Of a DNA stretch of 64,000 bases, positions 32,502-41,577 are shown piece after piece (the stretch's first letter is position 1; each line of letters starts with the position of its first letter). Both the position numbers and the translations under genes were made by a program. Location of the stretch: positions 1 to 64,000 of the forward strand of contig NZ_JOJL01000029.1 in assembly GCF_000721705.1 (NCBI RefSeq), in the 5' to 3' direction. This stretch comes from Actinoplanes subtropicus (lineage in GTDB: Bacteria; Actinomycetota; Actinomycetes; Mycobacteriales; Micromonosporaceae). Under the pieces are notes generated by a model. The model made no database searches and was not told where the DNA came from. It worked only from the letters and a program-made list of their open reading frames with translations.

Positions 32502-33572
32502 ATGTCTACGACCGTCGGACGAGCCTCGGTTCAGCCGCCCTCCTTTGACCAACCGCCGGCGAGGCGGCCCCGGTTGAAACCACGCTGGGGCCGCATCGCC
32601 CTGCTCGGGGGCCTGGCCGTGCTGATCATCGCGGTGATCGCCGGCATTTCGCTGTACGGCTACGCGAGCAACCTCGACAGCAACCTCAAGCGCGTCGACG
32701 CCTTCTCCAAGCTCACCGGCGACCGCCCGGCCAAGCAGGTGCAGGGCGCGCTGAACATCCTGCTGGTGGGCAGCGACTCGCGCGACCCGGACACCAAGGA
32801 CGACCAGGCCAACGCCTGGCGGGCGGACACGCTGATCCTCATGCACGTCCCGGCCGACCACAAGACGGCGCAGCTGATCTCGATCCCGCGGGACCTGTGG
32901 GTGGTCATCCCGAAGAGCAACACCGCGGCATGCGGCGACGGCAGCCGCGCCAAGATCAACGCGTCGTTCGCGTTCGGCGGGCTGCCCCGGGCCGTACACA
33001 CGGTGGAGTGCCTCACCGACGTGAAGATCGATCATGTCATGGCGATCGACTTCGGCGGCTTCAAGGAGGTCACCGACGCGCTCGGCGGCGTCGACCTGTA
33101 CGTGGACCAGACCATCACGTCGATCCACAAGCCGCACCGGGTGTTCACCAAGGGCATGATGCACATGAACGGCGAGCAGGCCCTGGACTGGGTGCGCCAG
33201 CGCAAGCAGTTCGCCCGCGGCGACTTCGCCCGCATGCAGCACCAGCAGCAGTTCCTCAAGGCGGTGCTGGACAAGGCGGCGAGCAGCGGCACGCTGACCG
33301 ACCCGGGCAAGCTCGACGCCTTCCTCAAGTCGGCGACCGCGGCGGTCCGGGTCGACCAGGACTTCTCGCTCAGCGACATGGCGGTCCAGTTCCGCGACCT
33401 GCGCGGCGGCAACCTCACCTTCATCACCAGCCCGAACAAGGGCAGCGAGACGATCGCCGGCCAGTCCGTGGTGGTCGCCGACAAGGAGAAGGCGCTCGCG
33501 CTCTACCAGGCCGTGGCCAACGACAAGATGAGTGACTGGATGGCCGCGAACCTCAAGAAACCGACCTCGTAA
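32502..33572 (+). CDS. LytR-CpsA-Psr (LCP) family cell wall glycopolymer ligase
   Basis: 356 residues. A short basic cytoplasmic N-terminus, one membrane helix (about residues 29-50) and an extracellular LCP domain are present, with NILLVGSDSRDP, RADTLILMHV, QLISIPRDLWVVIP and GGVDLYVD. The conserved Arg and Asp residues of the polyprenyl-diphosphate pocket are visible. The enzyme attaches a lipid-linked glycopolymer to peptidoglycan. The rhodanese and GDPD genes follow within 11 and 5 nt, so they form an operon. Confidence 0.9.
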   Translation: MSTTVGRASVQPPSFDQPPARRPRLKPRWGRIALLGGLAVLIIAVIAGISLYGYASNLDSNLKRVDAFSKLTGDRPAKQVQGALNILLVGSDSRDPDTKDDQANAWRADTLILMHVPADHKTAQLISIPRDLWVVIPKSNTAACGDGSRAKINASFAFGGLPRAVHTVECLTDVKIDHVMAIDFGGFKEVTDALGGVDLYVDQTITSIHKPHRVFTKGMMHMNGEQALDWVRQRKQFARGDFARMQHQQQFLKAVLDKAASSGTLTDPGKLDAFLKSATAAVRVDQDFSLSDMAVQFRDLRGGNLTFITSPNKGSETIAGQSVVVADKEKALALYQAVANDKMSDWMAANLKKPTS

Positions 33573-33582
33573 GCTGGGAGCC

Positions 33583-33918
33583 GTGTTCGGACCCCAAGTT
33601 CCCGGCGTGACTCCCGGCGATGTCGCGGAGGGCACCTATCTGCTGGATGTGCGAGAGCCCGACGAGTGGGCGGCCGGCCACGCGCCGGGCGCCCACCACC
33701 TGCCGATGATGGAGATCCCGGCGCGGATGGCCGAGGTGCCGACCGACGCGGAGGTCGTCGTGGTCTGCCGCTCCGGCGGCCGCTCCGGCCAGGTGGTGTC
33801 GTACCTGATGGGCAACGGCTGGGACAACGTGCGCAACCTCGACGGCGGCATGCAGCGCTGGGCCGCCTCGGGCCGCGAGGTCGTCAGCGAGAACGGGCAA
33901 CCGGCTCAGGTGCTGTGA
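33583..33918 (+). CDS. Single-domain rhodanese-like sulfurtransferase
   Basis: 111 residues from GTG 33583 (GGGAGCC upstream). One rhodanese domain: LLDVREPDEWAAGHAPGAHHLPM, then the active cysteine C62 in VVVCRSGGRSGQ and a C-terminal GGMQRWAASG. The six-residue CRSGGR loop is that of thiosulfate sulfurtransferases. It lies between the LCP and GDPD genes. The physiological sulfur acceptor is unknown. Confidence 0.85.
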   Translation: MFGPQVPGVTPGDVAEGTYLLDVREPDEWAAGHAPGAHHLPMMEIPARMAEVPTDAEVVVVCRSGGRSGQVVSYLMGNGWDNVRNLDGGMQRWAASGREVVSENGQPAQVL

Positions 33919-33922
33919 CGGA

Positions 33923-34699
33923 GTGAGCGACTATCGCCCGCTGGTCTTCGCGCACCGCGGCGGCGCGGACGCCCTGCCCGAGCACACGCTCGGGGCCTAC
34001 CTGCGCGCCCTCGAGGAGGGCGCCGACGGTCTCGAGTGTGACGTTCGGCTCACCCGGGACGGCCACCTCGTCTGCGTGCACGACCGCAACCTCAACCGCA
34101 CCAGCAACGGCCGCGGCCTGGTCAGTAGCAAGACGCTGGCGGAGCTGGACGAGCTGAACTTCGGCTCCTGGCACCCCGGCTACCCGGCCGAGGAGGAGCT
34201 GCCCGATCTCAGCCGGCTGCTCACCCTCGACCGGCTGCTGGAGGCGCTGCGCGACCACGGCCGCCCGGTCCGCCTGCTGATCGAGACCAAGCACCCGTCC
34301 CGCTACGGCGCCGAGGTCGAGCGCAAGCTGGTCGAGACGCTGCGGCGGCACCGCCTGCCGGACGACAACGTGCAGGTCACGGTGATGTCGTTCGCGGCGC
34401 TCGCGCTGCGCCGGATCCGCGCGCAGGCCACCGCCGTGCCGACCGTCTACCTGCTGGAGATCCTGCCGCCCGGGGTGGGCCGCGGCCGGTTGCCGTTCGG
34501 CGCCCGGATCGCCGGGCCGGGGGTCGGGCTGGTGCGCGCGCGGCCCGGCCTGGTGCCGAGCATCAAGCAGGCCGGGCATCAGGTGTACGTGTGGACCGTC
34601 AACGAGCCGGACGATCTCGAGATGGTGCTCGACCACCAGGTGGACGGCGTGATCACCGACCGGCCGAAGTTCGTGTTGGATCGACTGGCCGACATGTGA
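33923..34699 (+). CDS. Glycerophosphodiester phosphodiesterase
   Basis: 258 residues from GTG 33923, four bases after the rhodanese stop. It is a GDPD TIM barrel with the catalytic H11-R12 (FAHRGG), metal-binding E38 and D40 (GLECDVR), and H53 (VHDRNLNR). There is no signal peptide, so it is probably cytoplasmic and recycles glycerophosphodiesters to glycerol-3-phosphate and an alcohol. It may clear lipid head groups produced by wall or membrane turnover. Confidence 0.9.
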   Translation: MSDYRPLVFAHRGGADALPEHTLGAYLRALEEGADGLECDVRLTRDGHLVCVHDRNLNRTSNGRGLVSSKTLAELDELNFGSWHPGYPAEEELPDLSRLLTLDRLLEALRDHGRPVRLLIETKHPSRYGAEVERKLVETLRRHRLPDDNVQVTVMSFAALALRRIRAQATAVPTVYLLEILPPGVGRGRLPFGARIAGPGVGLVRARPGLVPSIKQAGHQVYVWTVNEPDDLEMVLDHQVDGVITDRPKFVLDRLADM

Positions 34700-34783
34700 C
34701 GTCTCACACGTCACGGTGAAAGATTTCAAGATCAGCGTGCAACCGTCTGCCCAAAACGGCGGAAGCGAGGCAGACTCGCAGTC

Positions 34784-35857
34784 ATGCCGGAGCGACCCGA
34801 TTACGCCGCGCTGACCCGGGGTCAGCTCGCCGTCCTGGATCGGCTCAACGCCGGCGAGACGGGGCTGCCGGTCGTGGAGCAGATCGTCCGCCTCGCCCAG
34901 GAGGTGCTGGGCACGTCCGCCGCCAGTTTTGTGGAGTATGGCCCGAATGGCGAAAAACGGGTCGTCGCGGCGTCGGGCGACTGGGTTCCGGCGATCGGGC
35001 GGCGCGTCGACGACTTCTTTCCCGGCGGATTCTGCGCGTTGAGCCGCGCCGGGGAGACGGTGATCGGCTCACTGCACGTCTCCGCTGATTCGGATAAATC
35101 GGTCTTGGAGGTTCTTGCCGGAATTATCGGGCAGCTCTACTTCATCGAGCCCCGCGATCCCGACCAGATCCGCCGCCAGGAAAATCGCGACCTCTGGCTG
35201 GCCGTGACCAGCCACGAGCTGCGCACCCCGGTCACCGTGATCAAGGGGTACGCGGACACCCTCACCAACCACTGGGAGACGCTCGGCGAGCACGGCCGGC
35301 GGGAGGCCGTCCGGGTGGTCGGCGCCCGGGCCGGCGAGCTCGCCCGGCTGGTCGACCGGCTGCTGACCGCGACCAGCGAGGACGGCGAGATCGGCGTGGC
35401 CGAGCCCGGGCCGTTCGACCTGCCCGAGACCCTCCGCGGCGCGGTCGAGGAGCTGCCCGAAGACCTGCGCCGCCGGATTGTGCGCGGCAACCTGCCGGCC
35501 GAGCTGCCCAAGGCGTACGGCGAACGCGAGTCGATCGCCACGATCCTCACCGAGCTGGCCACCAACGCGGAGAAGAACTCCCCGGCCGACTCGCCGATCG
35601 AGCTGTGCGCCGCCGCCGACGGCGAGACGCTGCGCTTCCGGGTCTCCGACCGGGGCATCGGCATCCGTCCCGAGCACGTCGAGCGGGCCTTCGAGCGATA
35701 CTGGCAGGCCGACGTGGACGACCGGCGCCGGCACCCGGGGGCCGGCCTGGGGCTCTACCTGGTGCGCCGGCTGGTCGAGCGGCAGCAGGGCTGGGTGTCG
35801 CTGCGCCCCCGCGAGGGCGGCGGCACAACGGCCGAGGTTCGACTGCCGCGCGCCTGA
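34784..35857 (+). CDS. Orphan sensor histidine kinase
   Basis: 357 residues with no membrane helix. An N-terminal GAF-like sensor (about 1-110) precedes HisKA (phospho-acceptor H144 in TSHELRTP), then HATPase_c with N-box TELATNAEKNSP and G-boxes DRGIGI and GAGLGLYLV. No response regulator gene is beside it. An inverted repeat GTCTGCC/GGCAGAC (34745-34775) lies just upstream, including the likely ribosome-binding stretch. The signal is unknown. Confidence 0.85.
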   Translation: MPERPDYAALTRGQLAVLDRLNAGETGLPVVEQIVRLAQEVLGTSAASFVEYGPNGEKRVVAASGDWVPAIGRRVDDFFPGGFCALSRAGETVIGSLHVSADSDKSVLEVLAGIIGQLYFIEPRDPDQIRRQENRDLWLAVTSHELRTPVTVIKGYADTLTNHWETLGEHGRREAVRVVGARAGELARLVDRLLTATSEDGEIGVAEPGPFDLPETLRGAVEELPEDLRRRIVRGNLPAELPKAYGERESIATILTELATNAEKNSPADSPIELCAAADGETLRFRVSDRGIGIRPEHVERAFERYWQADVDDRRRHPGAGLGLYLVRRLVERQQGWVSLRPREGGGTTAEVRLPRA

Positions 35858-35895
35858 GTGTTCCTTCCCAGGCGTACCGCCTAGGCTGTCTCGCC

Positions 35896-36774
35896 GTGAG
35901 CAAGCGTCGCAGCCAACGCCAAACCGCACCGAAGCGCGAAAAGGTGCGTGACATCTTCGTCGCCCGGCCGTTCGAGGGACTGACCGACGAGCCGGAGTGG
36001 ATCGCCCTGCGGGAGCTGGTCCCGGCCGCCTCGGCGCCACTGACCCTCCGGCCCGAGATCATCGAGGAGTACGGCGACCGCCCGGTCACGCTGTCGACCG
36101 TGCTGCCGATGGCGTGGCCGGCGATGACCCGCTCGGACGGCCGGGTCTTCATCGGCCTCCAGCGGCACGTGCAGTCCGGCGACGTGTCCCGCGACCTGGC
36201 GGTGGCGATCCTCAGCGCGCTGCGCACCGAGCCCGGCGACACCGTGTCGGTGCCGGCCCTGCCCGGCGAGGGCCCGCGCCTGCAGGACATCCTGGTCGAC
36301 GGCCCGCTCGAGGTGACCATGCAGGACGGCTTCGAGTACTGGCTGGACGCCGAGCAGGCCGACGACCCGAACGTGAAGGCCTCGCTCGAACGGGCGAACG
36401 CGTCGATCTACCCGACCGTCCGGATGTCGGCGGCCCGGGCCGCGTACTGGTGCCGCGTCGCGCCGGACAAGGGCCACGTGCGCTGGGTCCTGGCCGAGCC
36501 GGAGGACCAGGCGCTGGACGCGCTGTCCCGGCTGAGCGCCGCCGGCGAGCTGCTGCTCGGCGAGAACACGAAGTTCGCCGGCATGTTCCGGGCGCACGGC
36601 CTGCTGGTCCCGGTCTGGGACATCCCGGGTGAGCCGGAGTCGCCCGACTGGGAGGCCCCGCTGGCCGACTTCGCGAAGCGCTACGCCGACACGCTGGCCG
36701 AGACCGGCCCGCTGGACGCCGCCGCGCGCCGCGCCAAGCAGGGCCTGATCGGCCGCCAGCTCACCCTGCGCTGA
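35896..36774 (+). CDS. DUF5926-family protein
   Basis: 292 residues from GTG 35896. The N-terminus is highly basic (SKRRSQRQTAPKREKVRDIF), typical of actinobacterial DUF5926 proteins, and the rest is a soluble alpha/beta domain with ILVDGPLEVTMQDGF and LSRLSAAGELLLGENTKFAG. The family is conserved near the origin in actinomycetes and has no assigned function. It ends 4 nt before the convergent arginine deiminase stop. Confidence 0.75.
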   Translation: MSKRRSQRQTAPKREKVRDIFVARPFEGLTDEPEWIALRELVPAASAPLTLRPEIIEEYGDRPVTLSTVLPMAWPAMTRSDGRVFIGLQRHVQSGDVSRDLAVAILSALRTEPGDTVSVPALPGEGPRLQDILVDGPLEVTMQDGFEYWLDAEQADDPNVKASLERANASIYPTVRMSAARAAYWCRVAPDKGHVRWVLAEPEDQALDALSRLSAAGELLLGENTKFAGMFRAHGLLVPVWDIPGEPESPDWEAPLADFAKRYADTLAETGPLDAAARRAKQGLIGRQLTLR

Positions 36775-36777
36775 GCC

Positions 36778-37977
36778 TTATCCGGCAAGTGGGGCCCGCT
36801 CGATCGGGCAGCTCATGCATCGGGGTCCGCCCCGTCCGCTGCCCAGCTCGGAGCCGCTGATCCGGACCACCTCGATCCCGGCGCGCTCCAGCTGGGCGTT
36901 GGTTTCGACATTGCGTTCGTACGCGACGCAGAGCCGCGGGGCGATGGCCAGCGTGTTGTTGCCGTCGTCCCACTGCTCGCGCTCGGCCGTCACCGGGTCG
37001 AGCCCGGTCTCGATGGTCCGCAGCCGCTCGATGCCCATGGCCGCGGCGGCGGCCTCGAGGAACGGGCGGGGCGGTCCGGCGTGCGGCTCGCCGTCCGCGT
37101 CGGCGGTGACCGTGTACGCCCGGAGCGAGTCGGCCGCGTTCGGATACATGACCACCGCGTCCACGTCGACCATGGTGCACACGGTGTCGAGGTGCATGGT
37201 CGCCCGTTCCTGCGCGATCGGCACCACCAGGATCGTCCGGGCCAGCCCCTCCCCGAAGACCCGCCGGGCCAGCCGCTCGGCGCCGGCCGGGGTGGTCCGC
37301 TCGCCGACCCCGATGGCCAGCACCTCGGGCGCGAGCACCAGCACGTCCCCGCCCTCGACGTGCTCCAGCCCCGGGTCGTAGAGCAGCTCGACCCCGGCGA
37401 AGCGCGGGTGGTAGCGGTAGATCGCCCGGGTCAGCGTGGTCTCCCGGTTGCGGGCCGGCATGGCGAGGCTGGTCACCGCGACCCGGTCCCGGATCCAGAC
37501 CGAGGAGTCCCGGGTGAACAGCAGGTTGGGCAGCGGGTCGATGACGAAGTCGTTGGGCTGCATCAACTCGTACACCAGGCCGCGGGAGCCCGGTTTGAGC
37601 TCGCCGTGCGCGAGGCCGGCCATCAGCACCTCGGCGAGCCGGCGCGGGTCCTGGTCGGCCAGGTAGCGGCCGACGCTGTCGCGCAGGGCGTCACCGAGCC
37701 GCCGGTCGTCGAGCACGGCCTCGGTGAGCTCGGCCCGCGCCGCCGGGACGGCCAGCGTCTCGGCGAGCAGGTCACCGAGGTACAGCACCTCGACCCCGCG
37801 CTCGCGCAGCGCCGCGGCGAACCGGTCGTGCTCCTCCTGCGCCCGGCCCACCCAGGGAATGCCGTCGAAGAGAAGGGAGTCGTTGTTGCGCGGGGTCAGC
37901 CGGGCGAGCTCCGAACCCGGGCGGTGCAGCAGAACTGTCCGCAGCGGGCTCACTTCGCTGTCGACGTAGTGAACCAT
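36778..37977 (-). CDS. arcA: Arginine deiminase
   Basis: 399 residues. It is a complete guanidino-group hydrolase: FTRDSSVWI (Asp), EGGDVLVL (Asp/Glu), [10 protein letters not shown] (His), and the catalytic C387 in [13 protein letters not shown]. It converts arginine to citrulline and ammonia. The usual arcB/arcC genes are not adjacent, so the reaction may serve nitrogen or pH balance rather than the full ADI pathway. Two candidate regulatory sites, an iron-box-like sequence and a TGAAT/ATTCA palindrome, lie upstream. Confidence 0.94.
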   Translation of the reverse strand: MVHYVDSEVSPLRTVLLHRPGSELARLTPRNNDSLLFDGIPWVGRAQEEHDRFAAALRERGVEVLYLGDLLAETLAVPAARAELTEAVLDDRRLGDALRDSVGRYLADQDPRRLAEVLMAGLAHGELKPGSRGLVYELMQPNDFVIDPLPNLLFTRDSSVWIRDRVAVTSLAMPARNRETTLTRAIYRYHPRFAGVELLYDPGLEHVEGGDVLVLAPEVLAIGVGERTTPAGAERLARRVFGEGLARTILVVPIAQERATMHLDTVCTMVDVDAVVMYPNAADSLRAYTVTADADGEPHAGPPRPFLEAAAAAMGIERLRTIETGLDPVTAEREQWDDGNNTLAIAPRLCVAYERNVETNAQLERAGIEVVRISGSELGSGRGGPRCMSCPIERAPLAG

Positions 37978-38044
37978 GATGGCACTCCTCGCAGTCGACC
38001 GATGACGTTCTGACTAGATCATGAGACATCGGTGCGCGCGAGCC

Positions 38045-38063
38045 GTAGGTGAGGCTAACTTTG
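38045..38063 (-). promoter_or_regulatory. Iron-box-like (IdeR/DmdR) site upstream of arcA
   Basis: The minus strand reads CAAAGTTAGCCTCACCTAC. It matches the actinobacterial iron-box TTAGGTTAGSCTMACCTAA at 15 of 19 positions, including the core TTAGCCTCACCTA. It lies 68-86 nt upstream of the arcA start. Binding of an iron-dependent repressor is inferred from sequence only. Confidence 0.5.
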
Positions 38064-38129
38064 TCGGTGAAGCTGCCGAATCGGGGAGACAAAGGCTCAC
38101 CATGCACCATCCGCAAGAAGAAGTCGTGC

Positions 38130-38146
38130 ATGAATGTGGCATTCAT
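38130..38146. promoter_or_regulatory. TGAAT-N5-ATTCA palindrome (ArgR-box-like)
   Basis: ATGAATGTGGCATTCAT is a perfect 7-bp inverted repeat around TGG. It resembles ArgR operators (TGAAT-N4-ATTCA), but the spacer is one base longer. It is 153 nt upstream of arcA, an arginine-degrading enzyme, which makes arginine control plausible but unproven. Confidence 0.4.
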
Positions 38147-38253
38147 CCCCACTCACTCGCCTCTCTTTCACCACAGTGTCTTGCTTCCGTGTGGGGTCGA
38201 GCACGTACGGTAGTGACTAGAGAGCCCGAAGAGACCTTTTGCCGGAGGTCGAA

Positions 38254-38988
38254 GTGACTGTCTTCCCGCGCCCTGCCGCTCTACCCGTACCTGTCAAGGC
38301 GCCTCCCACTATCGAGCGCCGCCCCACGGCGTCGACCGATCTCGACGCCACCCGCCCCTCGCCCGTTGACTGGGCCCGCCGCCGCCGCGCCGAGCGCGAC
38401 GCCCGCCGTCTCGAGGCCGCTGGCGCCCGCGCGCTGACCCGGCTCGACCGGCTCGGCCCCAACTGGCACATCGTCGACTGGCCCCGCACCGACGCCCAGG
38501 GCTACTACGAGCCCGACCTCGCCGATGACCGGGCCGGATTCCTCGCCATCGGCCCCGGCGGTGTGTACGCCGTGACCGTGGCCGACCACGGCCGCGCCCG
38601 CGTGCTGATCGCCGGCGATGTCGTGCAGATCAATGGCAAGCGCCCGCAGTACGTGGCCGAGGCCCGTCGCGAGGCGCGCCGCGCCAGCAAGGCGCTCTCC
38701 GCCGCGGTCGGCCTGAGCGTGCCGGTCACCCCCGTGCTGACGTTCGTCGGCTCCGGCGTGATCAGCGTGCACGGCCTGCCGAAGGAGGTCCTGGTCGCGA
38801 CCGACAAGGAGCTCGACCGGCTGCTGATCGCGGGCGGCGCCCGCATCTCGCCGGCCACCGCGAGCAAGCTCTCAGCGGTCGCCAACCACCCCGGGACCTG
38901 GGCGAACGCGCCCTATCGCCCGGCCGGCGACTACCGCTGGCACGCCGACGGACAAACGCCCGCTGACAAGCGGACAGCACGCCGGTAA
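38254..38988 (+). CDS. NERD-like (nuclease-related) domain protein
   Basis: 244 residues from GTG 38254, chosen because GGAGG lies six bases upstream; a TTG five codons earlier is less likely. A basic N-terminal helix (RRRRAERDARRLE) precedes a domain with WHIVDWPRTD, GFLAIGPGGVYAVTVADHGRARVLI and PVTPVLTFVG, the layout of NERD/nuclease-related proteins. The key acidic and Lys catalytic residues of that superfamily are not clearly present, so activity is uncertain. Confidence 0.6.
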   Translation: MTVFPRPAALPVPVKAPPTIERRPTASTDLDATRPSPVDWARRRRAERDARRLEAAGARALTRLDRLGPNWHIVDWPRTDAQGYYEPDLADDRAGFLAIGPGGVYAVTVADHGRARVLIAGDVVQINGKRPQYVAEARREARRASKALSAAVGLSVPVTPVLTFVGSGVISVHGLPKEVLVATDKELDRLLIAGGARISPATASKLSAVANHPGTWANAPYRPAGDYRWHADGQTPADKRTARR

Positions 38989-39069
38989 CGTTCCTTCCGG
39001 TGTACTCGACGGGTCGCCGCCATCCCCCGCGGCGGCGACGTCGTCGGGCGGAGGAGCGAGGAGGACCGG

Positions 39070-39528
39070 GTGGCCCACGTCGAGCTTTCCCTCTCGACAC
39101 CGTTCGTGCCCCAGGCACGGACACCGGCCGAGTCGGAGTTCGTCCCCAGCGTCGAGCGGTGGACGGCCACGGTGGCAGCTGCCGCCGAGCCGTGCCTGGT
39201 GATCGACGCCTCCACCACGATCCTGGCCGTGTCGGTCTCGTGCTGCGAGCTGTTCGGCCTGGGTAAACCGGCGGAGTCGATCGGGCAGCCGCTCGGGTCG
39301 GCGCTCCATCTGGTCGACTTCACGGCCGACGGCCGCGAGCTGGACGAGAGCGACGCCGAGAAGATCCCGCCGCTGCTGGCGATCCGCAGCGAGCGGCTGG
39401 CCCGCGGCCTGCTGCGGGTGGTCCCGAGCCCGGGGCAGCCGCCGGTGACGGTCGACGCGATCACCACCCCGCTGCTGAGCGGCGACCGGGTGGCCGGCTC
39501 ATTGACGTTCTTCGCGCCGATTCGCTAG
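39070..39528 (+). CDS. PAS-domain protein
   Basis: 152 residues from GTG 39070 (GAGGAGG upstream). One PAS-like domain: PCLVIDASTTILAVSVSCCELFGL, with GQPLGSALHLVDF and a C-terminal strand VAGSLTFFAPIR. No output domain is present, so it probably binds a small molecule and contacts another protein. It is the first gene of a same-strand row (ACT, lipoprotein, pheA). Confidence 0.7.
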   Translation: MAHVELSLSTPFVPQARTPAESEFVPSVERWTATVAAAAEPCLVIDASTTILAVSVSCCELFGLGKPAESIGQPLGSALHLVDFTADGRELDESDAEKIPPLLAIRSERLARGLLRVVPSPGQPPVTVDAITTPLLSGDRVAGSLTFFAPIR

Positions 39529-39601
39529 TTCTCGCTGGTGTGGCGTTTGCCGCACCCGTTTGGGTTGGGCAAGGGTCGGCCCGGAACCGTAGTCTGCCCT
39601 C

Positions 39602-39991
39602 ATGCTCGATCTAGATCTGCTACCGGAGGAGTACGCGGTGTGCCGGCTGCCGGCCGGTTCGCCGATTCCCGCCTCGCTGGCCGCGGGTCCGGATGAGAAG
39701 AGTGTCATCTCGCTGAGCTGGGCCCCCGACGAGCTCTCGATCATCTGCCCGGCCGACCGGGTGCCGGACGGGGCGGTGGTCGACACGGCCTGGCGATGTC
39801 TGCGGGTGGCCAGCCAGGTCGAGCTGGCGCTGAGCGGGGTGATCGCCTCGCTGATCGGGCCGCTCGCCGACGCCCGGGTCAATATCGTGACATTTTCGAC
39901 GTACTCGACGGACTACCTGCTGGTGCCGTCGGTACGCCTCTCCGAGGCGGTCGACACCCTGCACGCCGCGGGCCACCGCATCGCCTCCTGA
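39602..39991 (+). CDS. ACT-domain protein
   Basis: 129 residues. It matches the ACT_7-type domain: EYAVCRLPAGSPIP near the N-terminus, LSWAPDELSIICPADRVP, and the C-terminal SLIGPLADARVNIVTFSTYSTDYLLVP. Proteins of this type bind amino acids. It is encoded near pheA, which also ends in an ACT domain, but a functional link is only positional. Confidence 0.75.
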   Translation: MLDLDLLPEEYAVCRLPAGSPIPASLAAGPDEKSVISLSWAPDELSIICPADRVPDGAVVDTAWRCLRVASQVELALSGVIASLIGPLADARVNIVTFSTYSTDYLLVPSVRLSEAVDTLHAAGHRIAS

Positions 39992-40016
39992 CCCCGACGC
40001 GCCTACCATGTGCGGC

Positions 40017-40607
40017 GTGTCCCCCCACACACGTTTCATCCCCCTGGGCGCCCTTGCCCTCGGCGTCCTGGCGCTGGTGGGCGCCTGTGGCGAGCCGCCG
40101 CAGCCGCTGCCCACCTCGCCGCCGTACGCGACTTCGAGCGACGCGCCCATCTCGCTGGGGCCCTCCCAGATTCCCGGCCTGCCGGTCGCCACCGCGCCCA
40201 CCCTCGCGGCGACCCCGACCTTCGCCGGCGGTACGTACCCCACGTATGCCGCGCCGACCGCCACCACGACGCCGCCGACCACGATCTCGCCGACGCCGAC
40301 CCCGTCGCACGCCCCGCGCTGCACCGGCGCCCCGACCGGCGCCCAGATCCTCACGCTGATCAAGGGCAAGCCCGGCATCCCGAATACCACGCTGCAGGTC
40401 GCCTCGGGGCCGTACTGCTCGGGCGACTGGTCCTTCACCACGGTGCAGAAGGCGGGCGCGGACGCGGACCAACTGGAGCCGCTGATGGTGGTGGCGACGG
40501 GCAAGAACACCACGCTCAAGCTGATCGCGGCCGGCTCCGAGGTGTGCGTCGATCAGGTGCAGACCACCGCGCCGCCCGGGATCCGAGTGCTGGCCTGCGG
40601 CTTCTGA
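40017..40607 (+). CDS. Probable lipoprotein of unknown function
   Basis: 196 residues from GTG 40017. The N-terminal signal ends in a lipobox LALVGAC with the modified cysteine at residue 24. A Pro/Thr-rich linker (about 40-105) precedes a compact C-terminal domain with two cysteines (PYCSGDWSF, EVCVDQVQ) that may form a disulfide outside the cell. No family is recognised. It is followed 17 nt later by pheA. Confidence 0.65.
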   Translation: MSPHTRFIPLGALALGVLALVGACGEPPQPLPTSPPYATSSDAPISLGPSQIPGLPVATAPTLAATPTFAGGTYPTYAAPTATTTPPTTISPTPTPSHAPRCTGAPTGAQILTLIKGKPGIPNTTLQVASGPYCSGDWSFTTVQKAGADADQLEPLMVVATGKNTTLKLIAAGSEVCVDQVQTTAPPGIRVLACGF

Positions 40608-40624
40608 CCGCCTAGACTCACGAC

Positions 40625-41572
40625 ATGCCGGGAACGCCGCCGACGCGCTTCGTCTACCTCGGTCCAGAGGGCACCTTCACCGAGGCCGCCCTTCGTACCC
40701 TGCCCGCCGCCGAGCACGGGGTCCGCACCCCGGCCCGCAGCGTGCCCGAGGCGCTGGAGGCGGTGCGCGCCGGCGAGGCCGATGCCGCCCTGGTCCCGGT
40801 GGAAAACTCGGTGGGCGGCGCCGTCCCGGTCACCCTCGACGAGCTGGTCACCGGCAGCCCGCTGGTGATCACCCGCGAGGTGGTCATCCCGGTCGAGTTC
40901 GTGCTGGCCGCCCGCGAGCTGACCCCGCTCGCCCGCATCCGTACGGTGGCGGCCCACCCGCAGGCCTCCGCCCAGTGCCGCAACTGGCTGCTGGCCCACT
41001 TGCCCGACGCGGTGGTGGTGGACATGCTCTCCAACGCGGCGTCGGCGATCAGCGCCGCCGCCGGGGAGTGCGATGCGGCCCTGTGCGCGCCGATCGGCGT
41101 ACCGCGGAACAGGTTGACCGTGCTGGCCGAGAAGGTGGCCGACCACGCCGACGCGGTGACCCGCTTCGCCCTGCTCACCCGTCCCGGGCCGGTCGGCGAG
41201 CCGACCGGCGACGACGTGACCTCGCTGGCCGTGTCGATCCGGCACGACCAGGTGGGCGCCCTGCTCGCGGTGCTCACCGAGCTCTCGGTCCGCGGGATCA
41301 ACCTGTCCCGCATCGAGTCGCGCCCGACCGGCGAGCAGCTCGGGACGTATTTCTTCTTCCTCGACTGCACCGGGCACGTGGCCGAGACCCGGATGGGCGA
41401 GGCGCTGCAGGGCCTGCGCCGGATCTGCGCCGAGGTGCGCTTCCTGGGCAGCTACCCGCGGCACCGGCTGGTCCGCGAGGAGCCGCAGCCCTCCGTGCCA
41501 GGCCTCTCCGACGCGGATTTCGCCGACTCGGCTGCGTGGTTGACCCGCCTCCGAGCCGGCGAGATCGCCTAG
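40625..41572 (+). CDS. pheA: Prephenate dehydratase
   Basis: 315 residues. A monofunctional enzyme: the dehydratase domain (about 1-195) has YLGPEGTFTEAAL, LVPVENSVGG and the TRF motif near TRFALLTRP, and the C-terminal ACT domain (about 205-285) has GALLAVLTELSVRGINLSRIESRP, the phenylalanine-binding site giving feedback inhibition. It makes phenylpyruvate in phenylalanine synthesis. serS lies 2.5 kb downstream, the gene order seen near the origin of related genomes. Confidence 0.93.
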   Translation: MPGTPPTRFVYLGPEGTFTEAALRTLPAAEHGVRTPARSVPEALEAVRAGEADAALVPVENSVGGAVPVTLDELVTGSPLVITREVVIPVEFVLAARELTPLARIRTVAAHPQASAQCRNWLLAHLPDAVVVDMLSNAASAISAAAGECDAALCAPIGVPRNRLTVLAEKVADHADAVTRFALLTRPGPVGEPTGDDVTSLAVSIRHDQVGALLAVLTELSVRGINLSRIESRPTGEQLGTYFFFLDCTGHVAETRMGEALQGLRRICAEVRFLGSYPRHRLVREEPQPSVPGLSDADFADSAAWLTRLRAGEIA

Positions 41573-41577
41573 CCTTC

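Larger units (their letters stand above)
37978..38253. other. 276-bp divergent intergenic region with candidate regulatory sites
   Basis: This gap holds an iron-box-like site (38045-38063) and the palindrome ATGAATGTGGCATTCAT (38130-38146). A 78-codon frame at 38021-38257 lacks coding bias and a ribosome site and is not counted. The right end carries the GGAGG of the next gene. It is a promoter region for arcA and the following gene. Confidence 0.55.

Noticed and set aside
31407..33635. 742-codon minus-strand frame over actP and the LCP gene
   Set aside because: The plus-strand genes are clear members of known families, and the opposite frame has no family signature.
34745..34775. GTCTGCC/GGCAGAC inverted repeat upstream of the orphan kinase
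   Set aside because: It is only seven base pairs with a 17-nt loop, which is not strong enough to list as an operator.
38021..38257. 78-codon open frame in the arcA promoter gap
   Set aside because: It has no ribosome site, no family resemblance, and poor codon bias. It also overlaps the putative regulatory sites.
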